64,000 nucleotides of DNA from Mycolicibacterium phocaicum. GTDB lineage: Bacteria; Actinomycetota; Actinomycetes; Mycobacteriales; Mycobacteriaceae. The notes beneath the pieces are model-generated. The model was not told the origin of the DNA. It was given only the letters and a program-made list of their open reading frames with translations, and searched no databases. The DNA is taken from positions 3,472,001 to 3,536,000 of the forward strand of contig NZ_AP022616.1 in assembly GCF_010731115.1 (NCBI RefSeq). Direction: 5' to 3'. Below, in pieces: positions 54,432-63,162 of this stretch. Position 1 is the first letter of the stretch, and each line of letters starts with the position of its first letter. A program made the position numbers and the translations under genes.

Positions 54432-56113
54432 TCGCTTTTCGTCGTGCCCTGCCGGCGCTGTACGCGCTGGGGCTGACGCTCGCTGTCACCGCGCCACTGC
54501 TGGCGCCCGGTTATCTGCTGCTGCGTGACGCGGTCTCGACGCCGCGGTCCTACCTGTCCGACGCTGCCCTGGGCCTGTCCGAGGCCGCACCCCGGGCCCT
54601 GCCGCAGGACTTCTTCCTGGCCGTCCTCTCGCCCGTCGTCGACGGCGGCGTGCTGGTCAAGGCGCTGACGATCCTCGGCTTGTGGTTCGCCGGCTGGGGC
54701 GCGGCGAAGCTGGCCGCCGCCGTTCTCGACGCCGGTCTCGGCGGACAGCTGGTGGCCGTCACCGTCGCGGTGTGGAACCCCTACGTCGCCGAGCGCCTGT
54801 TGCAGGGGCACTGGAGCCTGCTGGTCGGCTACGGCTGCCTGCCGTGTGTCGCCCTCTCCAGTGATTTGTGCACGATTTCTCGCGGTGAGCGCGGAAAAAC
54901 GTGCACAAATCCCTGGGGCCTGGTGTTTTGGGTGGCGCTGGCCGGGCTGACGCCGACGGGTCTGCTGCTGGCGCTGGTCGTGGCGCTGGTGTGTTCGCGG
55001 ACCTGGCGCGGCGTGTGGGTGGCGTTGGCCGCGTCGGTCGGAGCCGCGCTGCCCTGGCTGGTGGCGACGGTCGTCGCCCGCTCGGTGCTGCCGGTGGCGA
55101 GCGCCGGTGTGCCGGCGTTCGCGGCGCGGGCAGAGCCGGGACTCGGGACGCTGGGCAGCCTGGCCGGGCTCGGTGGCATCTGGAACGCGGGCGCGATACC
55201 GGCGTCCCGCACGACGCTGTGGGCCCTGGTCGGGACCGTCGCGCTGCTGGCCGTGGTGGCCTGTGGCGCGCGGAAGGCGTGGTCCGTGGCCGCGGCGCGG
55301 CCGCTGCTGGTGCTCGCGGTCGTCGCCGTGGTGGTGCCCGCGCTGCTGGCGACCGATCCCGGGTCGGCATTCCTCGACTGGCTGATCCGGACCGTGCCCA
55401 GCACCGGTGTGCTGCGCGACGGCCAGAAGTGGGTGGCCCTGGCGATGCCGGGCTATGCCCTGGCCGGAGCCGCCGCGGTGGCGGTGCTGCGACGCTGGCT
55501 GCCAACGGCTTTCGCTGCCGCGGGCTGCTGTGTGGTGGTGCTGGCGGCACTGCCCGACCTGGCCGGGGGCGTCGGCGGCCAGCTGCGGTCGGTGCAATAC
55601 CCAGCCGGCTGGTATTCGGTTGCGGCACAGATCAATTCCGACCCGAAACCCGTTGCGGTGCTGCCGCCCGACGTCATCCGGCAGTTCCCCTGGGCCGGCC
55701 CCGCCGCGGTGCTGGACCCGCTGCCCCGCTGGGTTTCCGCCGACGTGCTGGCGACCGGGGACCTCGTGATCGGCGGACGGACCGTGCCCGGCGAAGGCGT
55801 GCGGGCTCGGCGCGTGCAGGACCTGCTGTTGCGGGGCGCCGACGTGCACCAACTGGCCGCGGCTGGGGTTGGCTGGGTGGTCGTGGAGGGCTCAGCTCCC
55901 CCGCTATCGCTACCGATTGTCTACCGGGACAACGACATTGCGTTGTACCGCGTGGGCGGGACGACGACCGCGGCGTCTGGTCGGGCGCTGCTGGTCGCCG
56001 CGCACGTGGTGTGGTTGGGCATGCTGATCGGCGCCCTGGCCGCGATGGCCGTTCAGCGGTGGCGGGGACTCAGTACGCCCCGTCGCCGCGTGCCACCACC
56101 GTCAACGTCTTGA
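54428..56113 (+). CDS. Multi-pass membrane protein (Rv0226c-like), probable CTG start
   Basis: This polytopic protein of about 561 residues probably has a GT-C-like layout. The conserved N-terminus (IAFRRALPALYALGLTLAV) begins directly after CTG 54428, which overlaps the preceding stop as CTGA. No canonical start lies in frame until GTG 54650, which would lose a membrane segment and some 74 residues. A P3 palindrome at 54863-54911 adds DLCTISRGERGKTCTN. The last 15 codons overlap the opposing sugar transferase gene by 44 bp. M. tuberculosis Rv0226c is of similar length. Confidence 0.75.
   Translation: MIAFRRALPALYALGLTLAVTAPLLAPGYLLLRDAVSTPRSYLSDAALGLSEAAPRALPQDFFLAVLSPVVDGGVLVKALTILGLWFAGWGAAKLAAAVLDAGLGGQLVAVTVAVWNPYVAERLLQGHWSLLVGYGCLPCVALSSDLCTISRGERGKTCTNPWGLVFWVALAGLTPTGLLLALVVALVCSRTWRGVWVALAASVGAALPWLVATVVARSVLPVASAGVPAFAARAEPGLGTLGSLAGLGGIWNAGAIPASRTTLWALVGTVALLAVVACGARKAWSVAAARPLLVLAVVAVVVPALLATDPGSAFLDWLIRTVPSTGVLRDGQKWVALAMPGYALAGAAAVAVLRRWLPTAFAAAGCCVVVLAALPDLAGGVGGQLRSVQYPAGWYSVAAQINSDPKPVAVLPPDVIRQFPWAGPAAVLDPLPRWVSADVLATGDLVIGGRTVPGEGVRARRVQDLLLRGADVHQLAAAGVGWVVVEGSAPPLSLPIVYRDNDIALYRVGGTTTAASGRALLVAAHVVWLGMLIGALAAMAVQRWRGLSTPRRRVPPPSTS
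54863..54911. repeat. Palindromic repeat family P3, copy 3 (inside the Rv0226c homologue)
   Basis: Arms of 22 bp (54863-54884 and 54890-54911) with a few mismatches flank the same GTGAG loop as in aftD. It is read in a different frame from the aftD copy and yields DLCTISRGERGKTCTN. Confidence 0.9.
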
Positions 56114-57539
56114 GGATGATCCCGACGTCGGTGAGCATCGACCAGTTGTCGACGTACGAAAGGTCAAGGCGCACAGCCTTGTCCCACGTTAGGTCGGACC
56201 GGCCGCTGATCTGCCAGAGCCCTGTCACGCCCGGTTTGACGAGCAGCTTGCGCCTGATGTCGCCGTTGTAGGTCTCGACCTCCCGGCGCAGCGGCGGCCG
56301 GGGTCCGACGACGCTCATGTCCTGCTTGAGCACGTTGATGAACTGCGGAAGCTCGTCGATGCTGTAGCGGCGCAACACCTTTCCGACCAGTGTCACCCGC
56401 GGATCGTCGCGCATCTTGAACATGACACCGCCGGCCATCTCGTTCGACGGCAGCAGGTCGTCGAGCCGCTCCTCCGCGTCGACCACCATGCTGCGGAACT
56501 TGATCATGGTGAACGGCTCGCCGTCCAATCCGATGCGTTCCGACCGGTAGAACACCGGACCACGGCTCGTCATCTTGATGGCGATCGCCGTGAGCACGAG
56601 CAACGGCGCCGTCCCGATCAGCGCCGCCAGCGCGAATCCGAAGTCGAACGCCTTCTTCAGGAAGCTTTTGGCACCGTGGTACTGCGGCTTCTCCACGTGC
56701 AGCAGCGGCATGCCGGCCACCGGCCGCATCGCCAGCCGCGCGCCCGCCACGTCGAGCAGGCCGGGCGACACCACCAGGTCGACGTCGGACGCCTCGAGCC
56801 GCCAGGTGAGCCGCTGGATTCCGGCGACACCGAAATGTTCAGCGTCGGTCAGCGCCACGGTGTCGGCGGCGCAGCGGTCGCCGAGCGCGCCGAGGGCGTC
56901 GTTCTCGTCGCCGAAGATCGGGATCACCCGGTCCCCGATCCTGATGACGTCACCGCGCGCGCCCGGGTCGCCCGGGATGCCGGCGCCGACCACCACGTAA
57001 CCGTCGCCGGGATCGTTCATGAGCTCGGTCGCGAGGACCGCGATGGCGTCCCGATCACCAATGGCGAGAACAGATGTCAGGCATTCGCCCGCATGCCGGC
57101 GGGCACGAACCCGGCGCCGCCACAGCTTGCGGCCGATGAGCAGCCCGATGGTGCCCAGTGGGAAGGCCAAGGCCAGGTAACCGCGTGCGATCTCGAGCCG
57201 CGCCAGCAGGGCCACGATCGCGATCACGCCGAACGTCCAGAAGGACGCGGCGACCACGCGGCGATACTCCTCGATGCCACAGCCGAGGATCGACGCGGAG
57301 CGGGCGTGATGCAAGTTCAGGACGCCCAGCCACAGGCAGGCCAGCACCAGCGAGTACCCGGTATAGAGCATGGAGGCCGAAGGGCCGTAACCCGCTCCGC
57401 CGAATCGGACCCATTGCGCGAACAGCATCGCGAGGACGATGGCCACGGCGTCGGTGATCAGCACGCGACGCGCGTAATGCGGCTGCCAGACCGTGCGTGA
57501 ACTCGGAAGCCGGGTGAGCCCGAACGTCGAAAGCGTCAT
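56070..57539 (-). CDS. Polyprenyl-phosphate sugar phosphotransferase (WbaP/CpsE type), copy 2
   Basis: This priming transferase of 489 residues is strongly similar along its length to the one at 16230-17744. The catalytic motifs are KFRSMVVDAEERL, RRYSIDELPQFINVLKQDMS, VVGPRPPLRREVE and KPGVTGLWQISGRS. ATG 57539 has GTGGAG upstream and begins MTLSTFGLTR, like copy 1. Its 3' end overlaps the convergent Rv0226c homologue. M. tuberculosis has no such gene between Rv0225 and Rv0226c, so this looks like a duplication placed in the arabinan locus. It may prime the same or a second polymer. Confidence 0.9.
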   Translation of the reverse strand: MTLSTFGLTRLPSSRTVWQPHYARRVLITDAVAIVLAMLFAQWVRFGGAGYGPSASMLYTGYSLVLACLWLGVLNLHHARSASILGCGIEEYRRVVAASFWTFGVIAIVALLARLEIARGYLALAFPLGTIGLLIGRKLWRRRVRARRHAGECLTSVLAIGDRDAIAVLATELMNDPGDGYVVVGAGIPGDPGARGDVIRIGDRVIPIFGDENDALGALGDRCAADTVALTDAEHFGVAGIQRLTWRLEASDVDLVVSPGLLDVAGARLAMRPVAGMPLLHVEKPQYHGAKSFLKKAFDFGFALAALIGTAPLLVLTAIAIKMTSRGPVFYRSERIGLDGEPFTMIKFRSMVVDAEERLDDLLPSNEMAGGVMFKMRDDPRVTLVGKVLRRYSIDELPQFINVLKQDMSVVGPRPPLRREVETYNGDIRRKLLVKPGVTGLWQISGRSDLTWDKAVRLDLSYVDNWSMLTDVGIILKTLTVVARGDGAY

Positions 57540-57846
57540 CGGCAACTCCACATGCTCAACTCCTCAGACCTGGTGGGACATCGATGGAGCGGAATATCCA
57601 ATTACATTGAATGAGAACGGAGTTCGAACGCACTGCATCACCGGACCCAGTTGCCTGGATCCGCAAAATTCGAGGGACACCCGAAAGCCGGAACCCGAAG
57701 GGCGGCCCTCATTGCTATTAAATTTGACTTGGCCGTCAGTTTATGCGGCAGGGCGATGTCCAACAGCAAAACGGCAGATTTGGCTCGTCGTCACGAAGAA
57801 TTTCCGGAATTGCCGTTGACGTCGGGCGACGGCGCCGCGAGACGGT
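57540..57846. other. AT-rich intergenic region upstream of sugar transferase copy 2
   Basis: These 307 bases lie between the start of the sugar transferase and the stop of the glycosyltransferase, both on the minus strand. The DNA at 57580-57760 is clearly AT-richer than its neighbours (for example TTACATTGAATGAG and ATTGCTATTAAATTTG) and probably holds the promoter. No gene is supported. Confidence 0.45.
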
Positions 57847-59034
57847 TCAGACGATCCCGTTGACGAACTTGCCGTCGCGGACGGCCTCGGCAACGGTCCG
57901 CATCGCGGAAGCGCTTTGCGGCCACGAGAATTCGGCGGCCCGCACCTGCGCCTTGGTGCCCAGCTGATCGCGCAGGACGGCGTCGGTCAGTAGGGTCTCG
58001 AGCGCCGTCACCAAACCGCGGTGGTCGTCGACCAGCAGACCCGTGACGCCGTCGACGATCGAGTCGGTCAAGCCGCCCGAGGAGCGGTAGCCGATGGTCG
58101 GCACGCCGTGCTGCGCGGCCTCGATGACGGCCAGCGCCCAGCCTTCCTTGCGCGACGGCAGCGCGTGCACCCAAGCCTGTTGCAGCACTTCGTGTTTAGT
58201 GTCTTCATCGACGTGGCCATGGAACGTCACCGCCGAGCTGATGCCCAGCCGCCGGGCGTGCGCGACCAACCGCTCGTCCCACCAACCACCGCCGACGACG
58301 TCCAGGCGCAGCCCGGGCACCACCGGCGCCAGCAGCGCGACGGCGTCGAGCACGTCCTCGATCTGCTTGTGCGGCACCAACCGCGACAGCACCACGATGC
58401 GCGGCTCCGCCGCCCGGGGCAGCGACAGGGACGCCGCGGGCGCGAGGTCCACACCGTTGCGCACGACAGCGATCCGCGAAGCGTCGACGCCCAGATCCAC
58501 GAGGTCCCGGGCCGACGGCAGCGACACCGTCACGTACTGGTTGTTGCGGTGCAGCCGGGGCGAGAGCCGCGACTCCACGAACCACCCGAACTTGCTCATC
58601 ACGCGCCCAGCTACCGGCCACTGGTCGCGGTGGCAGTGATGTACCAGCACCATCGCGCGCCGGCCGTAGGCCAGGCGAGCCAGGAAGGGGATGCCGTTCT
58701 GCGAATCGATCACCACATCCGGCCGGACGCCGCGCAGCGGGCCCAGCCCGACGCGGGCCAGCACCATCGCCAGCCCGGCCCAGATGTAGACCGACAGCCG
58801 GCCACCGCCGCGGCTGATCCGGATGCCGTCGACGACCTCGGTGCGCGACGCCCCGCGATAGCGGGCGGTCCGCAGCGTCACCCGCACGCCGGACTCCGCC
58901 AGCTGTGCGCCGATGCGCTGCAGATACGTCTCGCTCCCGCCACCCTGGGGATGGCCGGTGTCGCGCCAGCAGAGCAGCAGCACCGACCGGATCTCGTCAG
59001 GAGATCCAGCAGGCTGCTGGGGGTGGTCTGGCAT
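57847..59034 (-). CDS. Glycosyltransferase family 4 (Rv0225-like)
   Basis: This 395-residue GT4 glycosyltransferase has CWRDTGHPQGGGSETYLQRIG at the N-terminal glycine loop, DVVIDSQNGIPFLARL, VLVHHCHRDQW, and in the C-terminal domain RIVVLSRLVPHKQIEDVLDAV, VTFHGHVDEDTK and PSRKEGWALAVIEAAQHGVPT with the conserved Glu pair. ATG 59034 is chosen; the longer frame to 59769 lies antisense to the methyltransferase. It is divergent from that gene with 33 bp between the starts, matching Rv0225 and Rv0224c. The sugar and acceptor are unknown. Confidence 0.85.
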   Translation of the reverse strand: MPDHPQQPAGSPDEIRSVLLLCWRDTGHPQGGGSETYLQRIGAQLAESGVRVTLRTARYRGASRTEVVDGIRISRGGGRLSVYIWAGLAMVLARVGLGPLRGVRPDVVIDSQNGIPFLARLAYGRRAMVLVHHCHRDQWPVAGRVMSKFGWFVESRLSPRLHRNNQYVTVSLPSARDLVDLGVDASRIAVVRNGVDLAPAASLSLPRAAEPRIVVLSRLVPHKQIEDVLDAVALLAPVVPGLRLDVVGGGWWDERLVAHARRLGISSAVTFHGHVDEDTKHEVLQQAWVHALPSRKEGWALAVIEAAQHGVPTIGYRSSGGLTDSIVDGVTGLLVDDHRGLVTALETLLTDAVLRDQLGTKAQVRAAEFSWPQSASAMRTVAEAVRDGKFVNGIV

Positions 59035-59067
59035 CGAATGAAGGGTACCGGTCAGTAGGGTTGCGGA

Positions 59068-59850
59068 GTGAATCGCCGGGCAGCCAAACGACTGGTCACC
59101 ACGCGTAAGCGGGCCACCCTCGCGCGCTCGATCCGACTGCTCGGCGAGTTCCGTTTCGAGCAGAGCGACCCGGCCCGCTTCTACGGCGGCCTCGCCAGCG
59201 ACACCGTCGCGCTCGTGGACGGTCTGTGGCGCGACCTCAACGGCACCGCCCCCGACGGCATGACGGTGCTCGACGTCGGCGGCGGCCCGGGCTACTTCGC
59301 CACCGAATTCTCCAGCGCCGGAATGACATACATCGGCGTCGAGCCCGACCCTCGCGAGATGCACGCGGGTCCGGCCGCGCAACCCGATGGCGCCGGTAGC
59401 TTCGTGCGCGCCTCGGGCATGGCGCTGCCGTTCGCCGACGACAGCGTCGATGTCTGTTTGTCGTCGAACGTCGCCGAACACGTCCCCGAACCGTGGCTGA
59501 TGGGCCGGGAGATGCTGCGGGTCACCCGGCCGGGCGGGCTGGTGATCCTGTCGTACACGGTGTGGCTCGGGCCCTTCGGTGGGCACGAGATGGGGCTGAC
59601 GCACTACCTCGGCGGCCGGCGGGCCGCCGAGATGTACACCCGCAAACACGGCCGCCGGCCGAAGAACGACTACGGATCGTCGTTGTTCGCGGTGTCTGCC
59701 GCAGCTGGGCTGGAGTGGGCGCGCAGCACGGGGGCGCTGGTCGCCGCATTCCCCCGCTACCACCCGCAATGGGCCTGGCGTGCGACTTCTGTACCGGTGT
59801 TACAGGAGTTCTTGACGAGCAACCTGGTGTTGGTGCTCCGGCCCAGCTGA
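59068..59850 (+). CDS. SAM-dependent methyltransferase (Rv0224c-like)
   Basis: This 260-residue class I methyltransferase has motif I in VLDVGGGPGYFATEF, the acidic residue in YIGVEPDPREM, and LPFADDSVDVCLSSNVAEHV as the Methyltransf_11 signature. GTG 59068 starts 33 bp from the divergent glycosyltransferase start; the upstream ribosome-binding site is weak and the short spacing suggests a leaderless or near-leaderless transcript. The substrate is unknown, perhaps a glycolipid made by the neighbour. Confidence 0.87.
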   Translation: MNRRAAKRLVTTRKRATLARSIRLLGEFRFEQSDPARFYGGLASDTVALVDGLWRDLNGTAPDGMTVLDVGGGPGYFATEFSSAGMTYIGVEPDPREMHAGPAAQPDGAGSFVRASGMALPFADDSVDVCLSSNVAEHVPEPWLMGREMLRVTRPGGLVILSYTVWLGPFGGHEMGLTHYLGGRRAAEMYTRKHGRRPKNDYGSSLFAVSAAAGLEWARSTGALVAAFPRYHPQWAWRATSVPVLQEFLTSNLVLVLRPS

Positions 59851-59905
59851 ATGACCTAATTGGAACATGTTCTCGTTTGGCCGAAAACTCGGTAGTGTGA
59901 CGGCC

Positions 59906-61378
59906 ATGACACAGAGCACGGCTTTCAAAACCGAGTGGGATCAGCTGTTCATCGGCGGTCAGTGGACCGCACCCGCGACGTCGGACGTCATCGCGGTGCA
60001 CTCCCCGGCCACCGGCGAGCTCGTCGGCAAGGTGCCGCTGGCCTCGAAGGCCGATGTGGATGCCGCCTGTGCCGCCGCCCGCAAGGCGTTCGACGAGGGC
60101 CCGTGGCCCAAGATGTCGCCGGCCGAGCGCGCCGCGGTGATCGCCGAGGCGTCGCGCATCATGACCGAGCGCGCCGATGAGCTGAAGTTCCTGCTCGCCG
60201 CCGAGACCGGCCAGCCGCCGAGCATCGTCGACATGATGCAGTACGGCGCCGCCATGTCGTCGTTCAACTACTACGCCGGCGCCGCCGACAAGTTCCAGTG
60301 GAGCGACATCCGCGACGGCATCTACGGCCAGACCCTGGTGACCCGCGAGCCCATCGGGGTCGTCGCCGCCGTCGCCGCGTGGAACGTCCCCTTCTTCCTG
60401 GCCGCCAACAAGCTGGGTCCGGCACTGCTCGCCGGCTGCACCGTCGTGCTCAAGCCCGCAGCCGAGACGCCGCTGTCGGTGTTCGCGATGGCGCAGGCCT
60501 TCGCCGACGCCGGCCTGCCCGAGGGCGTGCTGTCGATCGTGCCGGGTGGCCCCGAGACCGGCCGCGCGCTGACCGCCAACCCCGAGATCGACAAGTTCAC
60601 CTTCACCGGCAGCTCGGCTGTCGGCAAGGAGATCGGCAAGGTCGCCGCTGAGCGCCTCAAGCCCTGCACCCTGGAACTCGGCGGCAAGTCCGCGGCGATC
60701 ATCCTCGAGGACGCCGACCTGGACTCCACCCTTCCGATGCTGCTGTTCTCGGGCCTGATGAACACCGGCCAGGCCTGCGTCGGCCAGACCCGCATCCTGG
60801 CCCCGCGGTCGCGGTACGACGAGGTCGTCGAGAAGGTGGCCGCCGGCGCGGCCGCCATGCAGGTCGGCCTCCCCGATAATCCGGCCGCCATGATCGGTCC
60901 GCTGATCAGCGAGAAGCAGCGCGAGCGCGTCGAGAGCTACATCAAGAAGGGTGTCGAAGAAGGCGCCCGCATCGCCACCGGCGGTGGCCGTCCCGACGGC
61001 CTCGATTCCGGTTGGTTCGTGCAGCCGACGGTGTTCGCCGATGTCGACAACTCGATGACCATCGCCCAGGAGGAGATCTTCGGCCCGGTGTTGGCGATCA
61101 TCCCCTTCGACAGCGAAGAAGACGCCATCCGGATCGCCAACGACTCGGACTACGGCCTGGCCGGCAGCGTCTACACCACCGACATCCCGCGGGCCATGAA
61201 GATCGCCTCGCAGATTCGCACCGGCACCTACGCGGTCAACATGTACGCGTTCGACCCGGGTGCGCCGTTCGGCGGCTACAAGAACTCCGGCATCGGCCGC
61301 GAGAACGGCCCCGAGGGCATCGAGGCCTACTGCCAGGCCAAGAGCGTCCTGATGCCATTCGGCTACACCCCGGAGTAA
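59906..61378 (+). CDS. Aldehyde dehydrogenase (Rv0223c-like)
   Basis: This NAD(P)-dependent aldehyde dehydrogenase has 490 residues. Motifs are AWNVPFFLAANKLGPALLAG (cofactor), FTGSSAVGKEIGKVAAERLK, the Glu in LELGGKSAAIILEDA, and the catalytic Cys in MNTGQACVGQTRIL. ATG 59906 is chosen over an upstream start at 59867 because family members begin near this point (MTQSTAFKTEWDQLFIGGQW). It follows the methyltransferase after 55 bp. A terminator-like hairpin comes after it. The substrate is unknown. Confidence 0.9.
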   Translation: MTQSTAFKTEWDQLFIGGQWTAPATSDVIAVHSPATGELVGKVPLASKADVDAACAAARKAFDEGPWPKMSPAERAAVIAEASRIMTERADELKFLLAAETGQPPSIVDMMQYGAAMSSFNYYAGAADKFQWSDIRDGIYGQTLVTREPIGVVAAVAAWNVPFFLAANKLGPALLAGCTVVLKPAAETPLSVFAMAQAFADAGLPEGVLSIVPGGPETGRALTANPEIDKFTFTGSSAVGKEIGKVAAERLKPCTLELGGKSAAIILEDADLDSTLPMLLFSGLMNTGQACVGQTRILAPRSRYDEVVEKVAAGAAAMQVGLPDNPAAMIGPLISEKQRERVESYIKKGVEEGARIATGGGRPDGLDSGWFVQPTVFADVDNSMTIAQEEIFGPVLAIIPFDSEEDAIRIANDSDYGLAGSVYTTDIPRAMKIASQIRTGTYAVNMYAFDPGAPFGGYKNSGIGRENGPEGIEAYCQAKSVLMPFGYTPE

Positions 61379-61394
61379 TACCACCTTCGTCCGG

Positions 61395-61457
61395 ATGGCC
61401 ACCCGCGCTTTGTCCTTCGCCCCTCGGGGGACTCGGCCGGGTGGCCATTCGGCTTTT
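61395..61457 (+). terminator. Terminator after the aldehyde dehydrogenase
   Basis: Arms of 11 bp (ATGGCCACCCG at 61395-61405 with CGGGTGGCCAT at 61438-61448) are followed by TTTTT at 61453-61457. The long loop can form a second small hairpin (CCCCTCGGGG). It begins 16 bases after the stop codon. Confidence 0.65.
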
Positions 61458-61550
61458 TCAGCACCGGTTTTTTATCCCAGGCGAACCCCAGCAATCGCTG
61501 ATACCGTCACGCCCGTCCGAAGGTCTGGCAAACAATCTGGGAGGAAACGT

Positions 61551-61772
61551 ATGGCTGTCTCTGTAGATCTCGACAAGGCACTCGACAAGGCGTACGAGGG
61601 CAAGTCCCTCAAGGAAATCCTCGACGCATCGCCCGCCGCGCTGGCCGGGGTCAGCGACGCCGACGCCGAGCACCTCGCCGCGGCGTTCAACATCAAGACC
61701 GTGCGTCAGCTCGGTTCCAGCAAGTACTTCGCCGTCGCTGCCGCGCTCGTCGCGCTGGAGAACGCCGGCTAG
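61551..61772 (+). CDS. Small conserved helix-hairpin-helix-like protein
   Basis: This 73-residue protein is preceded by a strong site (GGGAGGAAACGT before ATG). The repeated pattern in LKEILDASPAALAGVSDADAEHL and AAFNIKTVRQLGSSKYF resembles the helix-hairpin-helix of small actinobacterial proteins of unknown function. It has no signal peptide. It lies between two hairpins, so it is probably its own transcription unit. Its good ribosome-binding site and clean codon use support a real gene; its role is not known. Confidence 0.75.
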   Translation: MAVSVDLDKALDKAYEGKSLKEILDASPAALAGVSDADAEHLAAAFNIKTVRQLGSSKYFAVAAALVALENAG

Positions 61773-61790
61773 TTTTCTCTGCGAACTGAC

Positions 61791-61830
61791 GCAAAACTGC
61801 CCCTTTTCCTCGGAGAAGGGGCAGTTTTGC
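61791..61830 (+). terminator. Hairpin after the 73-aa gene
   Basis: Perfect 15-bp arms (61791-61805 and 61816-61830) can extend inward by three pairs. The stem is strong and starts 18 bases after the stop, but no U-tract follows, so it may act as a non-canonical terminator. Confidence 0.55.
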
Positions 61831-62213
61831 GTTCCCCCGAGCGGGAGTTCGTCAGTAATGCTGAGGGCCACGCGCCGAGTCCGGCTGAGCGCTGTGTCAG
61901 CCTCGGCTCGGTTTAGCGGATGCTAGCGGAAAGTACCTGGGTGCAATCGCGGTCGGGATCTGCCGACGGTTTCTGCATTCAGGGACGGCTCAAGCCCGTA
62001 AATGGTCCCTGGGTTCAATCACGGCGGCTAAATGCGCAGGGTGATTGACGCGACGTACTTGTCGGGAGGTTTTCGCGCCGAGCCAGCAGCAACCGGCCGG
62101 ATCGCGGGAGTTGAGTGCGAACTGAGGTCGCAAAAGTACGCGTGGGCAGGTGCGTAGGTTCGCAGTCAACGCCATTTCTCAGTCGCGAGGCCGGCCTTCG
62201 AGTTGGACCGTGG
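61831..62213. other. Intergenic region between the 73-aa gene and echA1
   Basis: About 380 bases with no supported gene between two convergent genes. Short open frames on both strands are shadows without ribosome-binding sites. No member of the three repeat families is seen here. Confidence 0.4.
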
Positions 62214-63011
62214 CTACGCCCCCTGGAACTGAGCGGGGCGACGCTCGACGAAGGACTGCACGCCCTCGGCGGCGTCCTGAGTTGTGAACAACCGAGCCAC
62301 TTCGGGTTGCAGTCGCTCGAACGCCGCGGCCTCGCCGGAACTGCGGGCCAGCTGCGCCGAGGCCAGCGTCGCGCGCACACCCAGCGGAGCCGCGCGGTCG
62401 GCGATGGTGTGCGCGATCTCGATGGCTCGCGCGTGCGCGGCCGCAGCATCCTCGACCACCTCCTGCACCAGGCCGATGCGGTGCGCCTCGGTGGCGTCGA
62501 ACTCGTCGCCCGTGAGCAGCCAGCGCATGGCGTTGCCCCATCCCGCATCGCGCGGCAGCCGCACGCTGGCGCCGCCGAACGGATAGATGCCGCGCAGCAC
62601 CTCGATCTGGGCGAAGCGGGCGTCGGCGGCGGCAACCCGGATATCGGCGGCGAGCAGCAGTTCGATGCCGAGCGTCAGGCATCGACCCTGGACCGCCGCG
62701 ACGACGGGCTTGGTCCACGGCCCGTCGAGTCGCCACGGATCGCGGCCGTCAGCGGGAAAGGGACTCTCGCCGGCGGCGATCAACGGGGCGACATCCAGCA
62801 GGTCCAGCCCTGCGGTGAAGTGTTCGCCATGAGCGAGGAGCACGCCGGCGCGCAGGCTCTCGTCGCGCTCCAACAGCCCGTATGCCCGGGAGAGGTCAGC
62901 CAGCATCGTGCGGTCGAACGCGTTGCGCTTGTCGGGCCGATCGAGTCCCATCACCAGAACACGTCCGTCCCGTTTGAGGGTGACGGTCTGCAATACGGGT
63001 TCGGTCGTCAT
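62214..63011 (-). CDS. echA1: Enoyl-CoA hydratase/isomerase family (EchA1)
   Basis: This crotonase-fold protein of 265 residues is the counterpart of M. tuberculosis Rv0222 (EchA1). It has RPDKRNAFDRTMLADLSRAY, the oxyanion-hole segments VLLAHGEHFTAGLDL and AAVQGRCLTLGIELLLAADIRVAA, and EVLRGIYPFGGASVRLPRDAGW. The two Glu residues of true hydratases are not both obvious (IEVLRGI and SVRLPRD), so another crotonase reaction is possible. ATG 63011 is clear. It is divergent from the 44-aa ORF and the TetR gene, with about 150 bp between. Confidence 0.85.
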   Translation of the reverse strand: MTTEPVLQTVTLKRDGRVLVMGLDRPDKRNAFDRTMLADLSRAYGLLERDESLRAGVLLAHGEHFTAGLDLLDVAPLIAAGESPFPADGRDPWRLDGPWTKPVVAAVQGRCLTLGIELLLAADIRVAAADARFAQIEVLRGIYPFGGASVRLPRDAGWGNAMRWLLTGDEFDATEAHRIGLVQEVVEDAAAAHARAIEIAHTIADRAAPLGVRATLASAQLARSSGEAAAFERLQPEVARLFTTQDAAEGVQSFVERRPAQFQGA

Positions 63012-63162
63012 GTCAGCAGTGAACTCTCGATTCCCAAATTATGCAAGAGACCATATTTTTGATGGCATTTGGCCGCTGTAGCCACCCAATAGTGACCTGG
63101 AATACATTCTTTGGCCTGGTGTGGTCGGCGTTTTATGCTGAGTTCCATATCAAGGAGGCGCC

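Noticed and set aside
59035..59769. N-terminal extension of the Rv0225-like glycosyltransferase
   Set aside because: It is antisense to the methyltransferase gene and Arg/Gly-rich; ATG 59034 begins the recognisable protein.
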